Assembly: GCA_002309855.1 (NCBI GenBank)
Contig: DBYD01000015.1
Coordinates: forward strand, 376-15,860
Direction of reading: 5' to 3'
DNA length: 15,485 nucleotides
From: Bacteroidales bacterium UBA1195
GTDB taxonomy: Bacteria; Bacteroidota; Bacteroidia; Bacteroidales; WCHB1-69
The notes below the pieces were generated by a model. That model saw only the letters and a program-made list of their open reading frames with translations. It searched no databases and had not been told where the DNA came from. Positions 6,858-13,560 of the stretch are shown one piece after another. Made by a program: the position numbers and the translations under genes. The first letter of the stretch is position 1. Each line of letters opens with the position of its first letter.

Positions 6858-7477
6858 GGGATCTGTTTCGCTCTCTTCCGCTTCTGCTTTCCCTTTTGTT
6901 TGCCGCATGTTCCTCTTCGGAGGAAAAGGCGGTGGTGGAACCTTTATATCCCCTTTTGGACACGGCACTGTTGCAGGAGGGGGATCTGATATTCAGGCTG
7001 GGATTGGGGCTGGAGAGCCAGGCGGTGGTGTCGGCTGACCGCAGCGGGCAGTATTCCCATGTGGGTTTGCTGGTGCGTGAGGCGGGGGCGTGGAGAGTGC
7101 TTCATGCTGTCCCTGGCGAAGCGGAAGATACTGATGGTGAGGAGATTCTAAAAAATGACCCGCTTCCTCTTTTTCTGCGTCCTGACAGGGCGGTTTCCCT
7201 ATGTGTGATGCGCTATGACACGACGGCGGAGGCTTTGGAGGCGGTCTGCCGGAAGGGTCGGCAGCTGCATGCACGCCGTATCCCGTTCGACCATGCCTAC
7301 GACATCACTGACAGCAGCCGTATGTACTGCACGGAGTTTGTTGTTTTTGTATTCAAGTCCATTGGAGTGGATCTGCCAGAAGGGCGTGCCCACAGTTATC
7401 CTTTGCTCAGGGGACGGCTGGTGCTCCCTGTGGATGTGGCACGGAACCATCGTTTGCATGAGGTTTTGAGCCTATGA
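6830..7477 (+). CDS. YiiX/Peptidase_C92-type permuted NlpC/P60 hydrolase, lipoprotein
   Basis: The protein has 215 residues if it starts at the GTG at 6830. It then begins MENRPHVQVRDLFRS, a basic n-region, followed by LPLLLSLLFAAC with the lipid-bearing Cys at 27. The body matches the YiiX branch of permuted papain-fold enzymes (Peptidase_C92, formerly DUF830). It has GDLIF (51-55), the early catalytic His in SHVGLLV (H77), and the late catalytic Cys in YCTEFV (C167) with E169 nearby; His before Cys is the mark of the circular permutation. The family includes amidases or acyl hydrolases, but the substrate here is unknown. An ATG at 6773 is also in frame, but it would give an overlong n-region and an 85-base overlap. 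No in-frame ATG lies between the upstream stop and Cys27, so the start must be inside the upstream gene. The 28-base overlap suggests coupling. Confidence 0.78.
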   Translation: MENRPHVQVRDLFRSLPLLLSLLFAACSSSEEKAVVEPLYPLLDTALLQEGDLIFRLGLGLESQAVVSADRSGQYSHVGLLVREAGAWRVLHAVPGEAEDTDGEEILKNDPLPLFLRPDRAVSLCVMRYDTTAEALEAVCRKGRQLHARRIPFDHAYDITDSSRMYCTEFVVFVFKSIGVDLPEGRAHSYPLLRGRLVLPVDVARNHRLHEVLSL

Positions 7478-7520
7478 AAAAAAAAAGCCGATGTCTGTCA
7501 AATGGAGTTTTTTTTTCGCG

Positions 7521-7528
7521 TAAATTTG
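7521..7528 (+). promoter_or_regulatory. -7 promoter element of ppdK
   Basis: TAAATTTG fits the Bacteroidota -7 consensus and lies 49 bases before the ppdK ATG. A run of ten A (7477-7486) and a run of nine T (7508-7516) precede it; they could pair weakly as a terminator for the lipoprotein genes, though the loop is long. No TTTG is present at the -33 position, so the upstream half is weak. Confidence 0.55.
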
Positions 7529-7577
7529 CATTTCTGAAATTATAATTTATTTTTCAATATAACCTAAACGTATACAG

Positions 7578-10292
7578 ATGAATAATACGAAGTATGTTTA
7601 CACGTTCGGCGGAAAAACAGCCGAAGGTAAGGCCGACATGAAGAATTTGTTGGGCGGAAAGGGAGCAAATCTGGCTGAAATGTGTCTGCTTGGACTGCCG
7701 GTTCCGGCGGGACTGACCATTTCCACCGAGTGCTGCACCGCTTATTATGCCAACAACTGCCAGTTGCCTGCAACCTTGATGGATGAGGTTTGGAAGGGCA
7801 TGAAGAACATGGAGAACCTGATGGGTCTCAAATATGACGACGCCGACCATCCGCTGCTGGTTTCCTGCCGTTCCGGTGCGCGTACTTCTATGCCGGGCAT
7901 GATGGACACCGTGCTGAACATCGGTTTGAGTTCCAAGACCATCCCCGGTCTGATCAAAAAGACCGGCAACCCCCGTTTCGTGTACGATTCCTACCGTCGT
8001 CTTATCATGATGTATGCCGACGTGGTGATGGAGAAGGCTGAGGGCATCGAGCCTGCCGACGGCAAGGGCATCCGCAAGCAGCTGGATGACATGCTGGACG
8101 AATACAAGGAGAAGAAGGGCTACAAGTCCGACACCGAGCTGAAGGCCGAAGAGCTGCTGGAGCTTGCAGAAGCGTTCAAGAAACGCATCAAGGAGGTTCT
8201 TGGCACCGAGTTTCCGGATGACGCCAAGGCGCAGCTTGAGGGCGGCATCAAGGCCGTGTTCAAATCTTGGGACGGCAAGAAGGCTATCGCCTACCGCCGC
8301 ATCGAGGGTATTCCCGATGACTGGGGCACTGCAGTCAATGTGCAGTCGATGGTCTTCGGCAACATGGGCGACAGCTCCGCAACCGGCGTCGCATTCACCC
8401 GCGACCCCGCCACCGGCGAGAACAAGTTCTACGGCGAATGGCTGATCAATGCGCAGGGTGAGGATGTCGTGGCCGGTATCCGCACGCCGAACCCGCTGAA
8501 CGACGACACCAAGAACGAGCAGAACAAGCACCTGAAATCAATGCAGGAGCTTATGCCCGAAACCTATAAGGAGCTGTGCGAGATCCGTTCAATCCTTGAA
8601 AAGAACTATCACGACATGCTCGACATCGAGTTCACCATCCAGGAGGGCAAACTGTTCATGCTGCAGTGCCGCGTCGGCAAGCGCACCGGTGTCGCCTCCC
8701 TGACCATGGCTATGGACATGATGAAGGAGGGGCTGATTGACGAGAAGACCGCCGTGCTGCGCGTCTCCCCGTCCCAGCTGGACGAGTTCCTGCATCCGAT
8801 CCTGAACCAGGCCGAAGAGAAGAAGTTCAAGGTTCTGGCCAAGGGTCTGCCCGCAGGCCCCGGCGGTGCTGTCGGCAGAATCGCCTTCACCAGCGAAAAG
8901 GCCATGGAGTATCACAAGCAGAAAATCGCCAACATCCTTGTGCGTGAGGAGACCAATCCGGAGGATGTGGAGGGCATGCGTGCCGCCAACGGCATCCTGA
9001 CCGCCCGTGGAGGCATGACCTCGCACGCCGCACTGGTCGCCCGCGGATGGGGCAAGTGCTGCATCGTCGGTTGCGACGACGTTAAGATCGATTTTGAAGC
9101 CGGCAAGCTGGAGATTTGCGGAAAGAGCTTCAATGAGGGTGACATCCTGAGTCTGAACGGCACCAAGGGCTGGGTCTACGCTGAGGAGATTCCGATGGCG
9201 AAGAATACCGAGAACCCGCTCTTCAAGGAATTCATGAAGATTGTTGACAAATACCGCACGATGGGTGTCCGCACCAATGCCGACAACCCCGAGGATGCGC
9301 AGACCGCCTTGGATTTCGGTGCGGAGGGCATCGGCCTGTTCCGTATCGAGCACATGTTCTATGGCAAGAACAGCGAGAAGCCGCTGGAGAAGCTGCGCAA
9401 CATGATCCTTTCAGACACGCTGGAGCGCCGTAAGTCCGCTCTGGACGAACTGGAGCCCTATATCCGCGAGTCCGCCAAGGGCACACTGAAGGTGATGAAC
9501 GGCAAGCCTCTCACCTTCCGTCTGATGGACCCCCCGTTGCATGAGTTCGTCCCTCAGGGCGAAGAGCAGCAGCGCAAGGTTGCCAAGGAGCGCGGCATGA
9601 AATATGAGGATCTGAAAAAGCGTGTCGAGGAGATGCATGAGGTCAACCCGATGATGGGTCTCCGCGGTGTGCGTCTGGGCATCATCTATCCGGAAATCAC
9701 CGAAACCCAGTTCCGCGCCCTGTTCTCCGCCACAGCCGAGCTGCTGAAGGAGGGCATGGATCCGCATCTGGAGATTATGGTCCCGTTGACCATCAACGTG
9801 CGCGAGCTGCAGAACCAGAAGGCCATTGCCGACCGTGTGCATGAAGAGGTGCAGGCGAAATACGGCATCCGTTTCAACTACATGTTCGGTACCATGATCG
9901 AGATTCCGCGCGCAGCCCTGGTCGCCAACCAGATTGCAGAGGTGGCCGAGTTCTTCTCGTTCGGAACCAACGATTTGACCCAGATGACTTTCGGTTTCTC
10001 CCGCGACGATGTCAACGCGATTGTGCACAAGTACATCGACGAGAAGATTATCCCTGCCGACCCGTTCAACACCTTCGACCAGGAGTGCGTTGGTGAACTG
10101 GTGAAGTTGGGTGTTGAGAGAGGCCGTAGCACCCGTCCGGTGCTGAAATGCGGCGTCTGCGGAGAGCATGGCGGCGATCCCGCCTCGGTCGATTTCTTCT
10201 TCCGGGCCGGATTGAACTATGTCTCCTGCTCGCCGTTCCGCGTGCCGGTGGCGCGTCTGGCCGCCGCACAGGCAGCCATCCGCAACGCATAG
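7578..10292 (+). CDS. ppdK: Pyruvate, phosphate dikinase
   Basis: This 904-residue enzyme reversibly converts pyruvate, ATP and phosphate to PEP, AMP and pyrophosphate. The order is the usual one. An N-terminal ATP-grasp domain has GGKGANLAEM (27-36) and the SCRSGARTSMPGMMDTVLNIG region (about 96-116). The swivelling phosphohistidine domain has GGMTSHAALVARG with His483. The C-terminal PEP-binding TIM barrel ends with CGVCGEHGGDP, whose Cys861 is the catalytic acid. GLRGVRLG, MVPLT and SFGTNDLTQMT in the barrel are also intact. The length is normal for bacterial PPDK (about 870-910). Codon use is strongly biased (CTG, GGC, CGC), suggesting high expression. In anaerobes it serves glycolysis/gluconeogenesis with pyrophosphate economy. 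It is monocistronic, with its own promoter and terminator. Confidence 0.97.
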   Translation: MNNTKYVYTFGGKTAEGKADMKNLLGGKGANLAEMCLLGLPVPAGLTISTECCTAYYANNCQLPATLMDEVWKGMKNMENLMGLKYDDADHPLLVSCRSGARTSMPGMMDTVLNIGLSSKTIPGLIKKTGNPRFVYDSYRRLIMMYADVVMEKAEGIEPADGKGIRKQLDDMLDEYKEKKGYKSDTELKAEELLELAEAFKKRIKEVLGTEFPDDAKAQLEGGIKAVFKSWDGKKAIAYRRIEGIPDDWGTAVNVQSMVFGNMGDSSATGVAFTRDPATGENKFYGEWLINAQGEDVVAGIRTPNPLNDDTKNEQNKHLKSMQELMPETYKELCEIRSILEKNYHDMLDIEFTIQEGKLFMLQCRVGKRTGVASLTMAMDMMKEGLIDEKTAVLRVSPSQLDEFLHPILNQAEEKKFKVLAKGLPAGPGGAVGRIAFTSEKAMEYHKQKIANILVREETNPEDVEGMRAANGILTARGGMTSHAALVARGWGKCCIVGCDDVKIDFEAGKLEICGKSFNEGDILSLNGTKGWVYAEEIPMAKNTENPLFKEFMKIVDKYRTMGVRTNADNPEDAQTALDFGAEGIGLFRIEHMFYGKNSEKPLEKLRNMILSDTLERRKSALDELEPYIRESAKGTLKVMNGKPLTFRLMDPPLHEFVPQGEEQQRKVAKERGMKYEDLKKRVEEMHEVNPMMGLRGVRLGIIYPEITETQFRALFSATAELLKEGMDPHLEIMVPLTINVRELQNQKAIADRVHEEVQAKYGIRFNYMFGTMIEIPRAALVANQIAEVAEFFSFGTNDLTQMTFGFSRDDVNAIVHKYIDEKIIPADPFNTFDQECVGELVKLGVERGRSTRPVLKCGVCGEHGGDPASVDFFFRAGLNYVSCSPFRVPVARLAAAQAAIRNA

Positions 10293-10305
10293 CGGAAGTT
10301 TCTTC

Positions 10306-10344
10306 ATAAAAATGGCGGGATGGAAATCCCGCCATTTTTTTTTT
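10306..10344. terminator. Bidirectional terminator shared by ppdK and the AlkD-like gene
   Basis: ATGGCGGGA (10312-10320) pairs with TCCCGCCAT (10327-10335) around a six-base loop and is followed by nine T (10336-10344). On the minus strand the same stem ends in five U. The T run overlaps the stop codon of the minus-strand gene (10345-10343), so the converging genes share this element with almost no spare DNA. Confidence 0.9.
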
Positions 10345-11131
10345 ACATCATCCACATTTTACGTTCCCTGTCATCCATCTGTTCTATTGCGTAACGCAGG
10401 GTGGTGCGGGGCATCTCGTTGGCGTACCGGCTGAGGAAATCGCGAAGCAGGTCCATGCTGACCCGTTTGCCCATTTCACGGAGCATCCAGCCGACCGCCT
10501 TGTGCATCAGGTCGTGCGGATGGTGCAGGTGGATTTCCGCATAGCGCAGGCACCACCACGAATCGCCCTGTTGCAGGGTCTTCCAGGTGCATACCATGCT
10601 CATGCGCTGCCGCCAGAGGCAGGGGCTGGCGGCCAGCTGGTCCATCACTTGCACCTTGTGGTCGTGGTGCATGCCCAATGTCTTGCCGCCGAGGAAGGTG
10701 GACAATAACAGCCAGTTCCCCAATATCTTGGGAGCGGACAAATCCACCAGATCCCAGTTGTTGGCCTGTTCGGCATAGTTCAGGTAGATGGTGAGGATTA
10801 TGTCCCGCTGCCGTGCTGCCTCCGCATTGTCCGCCAACCGTCTGGCGGATAATTTCTCAAACTTAGCCACAAGAATCAGAAGTCCGCAGAGCCGCACCTC
10901 GTGCCAGCGCGACAGCAGCAGTTCCGGCACTTCGTCTATCGGGAATTCCTTGGCCACCGCCTTCACAACTTCGCGGGTTTGCGGCACCTTCAGGCCAAGA
11001 AACTCGTCCCCTTCGCCGTACTGTCCCGCTCCTGTCTTGAAAAAGCGCATCAGCACCGCCCGCTGCTCCTCGTTTCGCAGCGTCTCCATGTATTCTGCAA
11101 CCTCTTTTGCCGTCATCTGATTGTCTGTCAT
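10343..11131 (-). CDS. DNA alkylation repair protein, AlkD-like HEAT-repeat glycosylase
   Basis: A 262-residue all-helical protein of the AlkD/AlkC type, which removes alkylated bases such as 3-methyladenine or 7-methylguanine from DNA using HEAT-like repeats and without base flipping. The family core NNWDLVDLSAP (124-134) contains W126 and D130, which I align with Trp109 and the catalytic Asp113 of Bacillus cereus AlkD. LWRQRMSMV (172-180) supplies the conserved Arg (R176 is my best match to Arg148) and AVGWMLREMGKR (212-223) supplies W215, the counterpart of Trp187. Lys/Arg-rich helix ends fit DNA contact. The first ATG is used; a second Met at residue 6 would also do. The gene is alone, with a -7 box 58 bases upstream. 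AlkD numbering is from memory. Confidence 0.88.
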   Translation of the reverse strand: MTDNQMTAKEVAEYMETLRNEEQRAVLMRFFKTGAGQYGEGDEFLGLKVPQTREVVKAVAKEFPIDEVPELLLSRWHEVRLCGLLILVAKFEKLSARRLADNAEAARQRDIILTIYLNYAEQANNWDLVDLSAPKILGNWLLLSTFLGGKTLGMHHDHKVQVMDQLAASPCLWRQRMSMVCTWKTLQQGDSWWCLRYAEIHLHHPHDLMHKAVGWMLREMGKRVSMDLLRDFLSRYANEMPRTTLRYAIEQMDDRERKMWMM

Positions 11132-11188
11132 TGTGTTTTATGGTTTCAAGTTAATGAGTTCATGTGCCTCTCTTGTGTAGGAGTTTTG

Positions 11189-11196
11189 CAAAGGTA
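11189..11196 (-). promoter_or_regulatory. -7 promoter element of the AlkD-like gene
   Basis: On the minus strand this reads TACCTTTG, identical to the rplY -7 box in this window. It lies 57 bases before the ATG at 11131. No good -33 TTTG is seen. Confidence 0.58.
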
Positions 11197-11364
11197 GGCA
11201 TTTTCCGGATGCAGATTACTTCCTGAGAGAAAAAAAGTTCTGTCCTTACCGGATAACCTACGGGAACGTGATGGGCACGGTTCAGATTTCCACGTTTTTG
11301 TTTTCTGTATAAATAAAAATTTATTCAAATAAAATAAAAGTTATAATTATATTAATAACTTTTG

Positions 11365-11372
11365 TATTTTTG
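11365..11372 (+). promoter_or_regulatory. -7 promoter element of the PAP2 gene, within a long intergenic region
   Basis: TATTTTTG matches TAnnTTTG and lies 51 bases before the ATG at 11424. The whole gap 11132-11423 holds two divergent promoters, an almost pure A/T stretch (about 11305-11360) upstream of this box, and a weak inverted repeat AACGTG/CACGTT (11265-11270 and 11291-11296) followed by a T-rich tract. I see no gene or RNA in it. Confidence 0.5.
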
Positions 11373-11423
11373 CAAAAAAGTTTTAAATATGGGACTTTGC
11401 ATCACGAAATAATCTGACAGTTG

Positions 11424-12170
11424 ATGGGCACACACAAATTGTGGATATGGTTAACGTTAGCGTTTTTGTGCTGCGGCTCCCTGTACGGGCAGCAGTGCGA
11501 CTCGCTGCCCCGCACGGACCACACCCATGATTTCCGTTTTTCCGGCGTGCTGCTGCCTTCCGCCTTGATCGGGTACGGGACTGCGGTGACCTTTTTCCCG
11601 GATCTCCAGCAGATGAATGTGGCTGTGAAGGAGTGGTCGCAGGAAAAGATCAGGACGGTCACCACGGTTGACAATTTCCTGCAGTTTGTTCCGGCGGCAG
11701 GTGTATATGCGCTGAACGGCTGTGGCGTACGGGGCACGCACCGTTTGGGTGACCTGACGGCGCTCACCGCCCTGTCATATATTTTGGGTACCGGCGTGAA
11801 CACCAGCATCAAGTACAGCACGCGTGTTCTGCGTCCTGATGGCAGTGCGCACAACAGTTTCCCCTCCGGACACACCATGACTGCCTTTGTCGGGGCGGAA
11901 ATCCTCCGCAGGGAGTACGGACGCGAACATCCATGGCTGGCGGTCGGCGGCTATACGGTTGCGGCGGCTGTCGGCATGCTGCGGATGTCGAACAACTGGC
12001 ATTGGATGGCGGATGTCTTTGCCGGAGCGGGCATCGGTATGCTTTCCACCTCTTTGGTCTACTGGACCTATCCGTACCTTCGCGATCTTGTCACCTCTTC
12101 CGGCAATTGCACGGGATACCTCACATGGTCATCCGGCGCGATGCTGATGACCGCCTCTCTTAAATTTTAG
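11424..12170 (+). CDS. Secreted/periplasmic PAP2-family phosphatase
   Basis: A 248-residue PAP2 (type 2 phosphatidic acid phosphatase) protein with an N-terminal signal peptide (MGTHKLWIWLTLAFLCCGSLYG). The three PAP2 motifs are visible. KYSTRVLRP (130-138) gives K130, R137 and P138. FPSGHT (146-151) has the catalytic His150. RMSNNWHWMAD (187-197) gives R187, the nucleophile His193 and Asp197. The Ser that normally precedes the Arg of motif 3 is Leu186 here, a mild departure. Hydrophobic stretches near 41-58, 110-124, 151-161 and 172-186 fit the membrane helices of the fold. Substrates in this family include lipid phosphates, undecaprenyl pyrophosphate and the lipid A phosphates; in Bacteroides a PAP2 protein (LpxF) removes lipid A 4'-phosphate, but this assignment is open. 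I prefer the ATG over a TTG one codon earlier. Confidence 0.87.
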   Translation: MGTHKLWIWLTLAFLCCGSLYGQQCDSLPRTDHTHDFRFSGVLLPSALIGYGTAVTFFPDLQQMNVAVKEWSQEKIRTVTTVDNFLQFVPAAGVYALNGCGVRGTHRLGDLTALTALSYILGTGVNTSIKYSTRVLRPDGSAHNSFPSGHTMTAFVGAEILRREYGREHPWLAVGGYTVAAAVGMLRMSNNWHWMADVFAGAGIGMLSTSLVYWTYPYLRDLVTSSGNCTGYLTWSSGAMLMTASLKF

Positions 12171-12188
12171 AGCAGGAGGTACGGATCA

Positions 12189-12221
12189 TAATCCATAAAT
12201 TCATGCTAAATTTTCGGATTA
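12189..12221 (+). terminator. Weak hairpin after the PAP2 gene
   Basis: TAATCC (12189-12194) and GGATTA (12216-12221) form a 6-bp stem, with a second 5-bp A/T stem inside. No U tract follows, so it is at best a weak transcript end or RNA-stabilising hairpin. The rest of 12171-12302 shows no gene. Confidence 0.25.
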
Positions 12222-12302
12222 GCAATTTGGGCGAGAATGCCCGTAGGTTGGAAATCTTCTATTACATTAGGGCTATGTCAGCCAGTCCAGATAGGAGAAG
12301 GA

Positions 12303-13454
12303 TTATCCGGCAAGGAATGTGGTGAAGTGCAGCACTTCGACAGGGGTTTCTTTGCGTTCCTGCAAACCGTTATAAATAACCGCACGGCGTGTGAGACGTG
12401 CGTCAAGGGACGGCGTGAGGCTGCCGAAGCCTTTCTCGAACGTGCTGCTATATGTTGCTGAGGACTTGATTTCGTATCCTTGGATGGAGCTGCCTTGGGA
12501 AACAAGAAGGTCAATCTCGTTGCCGTTGGAGTCGCGGTAAAACATCAGTTCGGGGCTTCGCCCTTCGTTGCAGAAACGTTTCATCACATCTGCAATAATC
12601 ATATTTTCAAACAAATGCCCCCGCATTCTGTCTGTGGAAAGCTGTTGTTCGTCTCCAATGCCTAACAGATAGCATGCCAATCCTGTGTCGTAGAAATATA
12701 TTTTTGGAGTCTTGGTGAGCCGTTTGCGGCTGTTTTCATGGTAGGGGTGCAGCATAAAGATGATATATGAGGCCTGGAGTATGGAAAGCCATGCACGTAT
12801 GGTGTTTACCGAAACGCCAGTGTCGTTGGAGAGTTCGCTGGCATTGAAGAGACTGCCGACACGTCCGGCACATAGTCGCAGAAATGTCTGGAATTGGAAC
12901 AGGTCCTTAACCTGAAGCAGATTGCGCACATCACGTTCAAGGTATGTGCGGACGTATGCCGGATAGAACAGCCGAGGAATGTTGTCGCCCGCCATCACGG
13001 CCGGATAGAATCCTGAAAACATCAATTTGTCGGCGTTGCATAAGGATTCCCCGCCATGCAGTTCTGACAACGAGACAGGCAGAAGCTCCAACACGGCAGT
13101 TCGTCCTGCCAATGACTGGGAGATGCTGTTTTGCAAACTGAACTGTGAACTGCCGGAAAGAATGTACTTTCGCTCGCGATGTTCGTCCACAATACCTTGA
13201 AGATAGGACAGCAGTTGGGGCGCGTTCTGCACTTCATCAAGCACCATGCCTTCGTTGTGCCGCATCAGAAATGCTGCAGGATCGGATAAGGCCATCGATA
13301 GTGTGTCAGGTGTTTCAAGTGAGTGGTAGGGCATGTCCGGGAACATGTTTCTGATGAGCGTTGTTTTGCCGGACTGGCGCGGACCGGTGACAGTAACAAC
13401 TGGAAAATAGTTTAAATTCTCCCTTATGGCCGACTCTAATTCCCTGTGTATCAT
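12303..13454 (-). CDS. ATPase with AAA_14 and DUF4143 domains
   Basis: A 383-residue P-loop ATPase of the widespread AAA_14/DUF4143 class. Walker A is GPRQSGKT (24-31), Walker B is GMVLDEVQ (69-76), and a sensor-like YILSGSSQF lies at 97-105. The middle (about 185-235) has a winged-helix look (ASELSNDTGVSVNTIRAWLSIL). The C-terminal DUF4143 part contains FYDTGLACYLLG, GHLFENMIIADV, NEIDLLV and GYEIKSS, in which E283, D315, E328 and K330 form a PD-(D/E)XK nuclease-like pattern. Family members are common and often transferred between genomes; their biological role is poorly known, and toxin-antitoxin or defence roles are only speculation. It is alone on its strand, with lower GC than the flanking genes: 60-base samples gave 26 and 31 G+C here against 35 and 45 in the aminotransferase. 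Confidence 0.88.
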   Translation of the reverse strand: MIHRELESAIRENLNYFPVVTVTGPRQSGKTTLIRNMFPDMPYHSLETPDTLSMALSDPAAFLMRHNEGMVLDEVQNAPQLLSYLQGIVDEHRERKYILSGSSQFSLQNSISQSLAGRTAVLELLPVSLSELHGGESLCNADKLMFSGFYPAVMAGDNIPRLFYPAYVRTYLERDVRNLLQVKDLFQFQTFLRLCAGRVGSLFNASELSNDTGVSVNTIRAWLSILQASYIIFMLHPYHENSRKRLTKTPKIYFYDTGLACYLLGIGDEQQLSTDRMRGHLFENMIIADVMKRFCNEGRSPELMFYRDSNGNEIDLLVSQGSSIQGYEIKSSATYSSTFEKGFGSLTPSLDARLTRRAVIYNGLQERKETPVEVLHFTTFLAG

Positions 13455-13464
13455 TATAGATTTT

Positions 13465-13511
13465 CTATTTTATGCAAATTTGCAATTCAACTGCAAAATT
13501 ACATAAAATAG
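13465..13511. promoter_or_regulatory. Promoter of the ATPase gene inside a 10-bp inverted repeat
   Basis: CTATTTTATG (13465-13474) and CATAAAATAG (13502-13511) are perfect inverted copies 27 bases apart. Between them lie the minus-strand -7 box TAATTTTG (13501-13494) and a perfect palindrome GCAAATTTGC (13474-13483), which would fall at or just after the transcription start. The ATG is at 13454. The layout suggests an operator, possibly for autoregulation. Confidence 0.5.
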
Positions 13512-13560
13512 TCCTATGGAAATCATTTTTTTGATTTTTTTTTACAAGATTGTACCATGC

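Noticed and set aside
7554..8531. Minus-strand open frame (325 codons) opposite ppdK, and similar ones at 8589-9353 and 9411-10355
   Set aside because: They mirror a gene with certain identity; the translations are His/Gln/Leu/Val-rich antisense artefacts without motifs or promoters.
11146..11328. 60-codon minus-strand open frame upstream of the AlkD-like gene
   Set aside because: It spans the AlkD promoter, has no recognisable domain and a composition unlike a real protein.
12237..12461. Plus-strand open frame overlapping the 3' end of the ATPase gene
   Set aside because: It mostly lies antisense to the ATPase and shows no motif; the non-overlapping part is too short to support.
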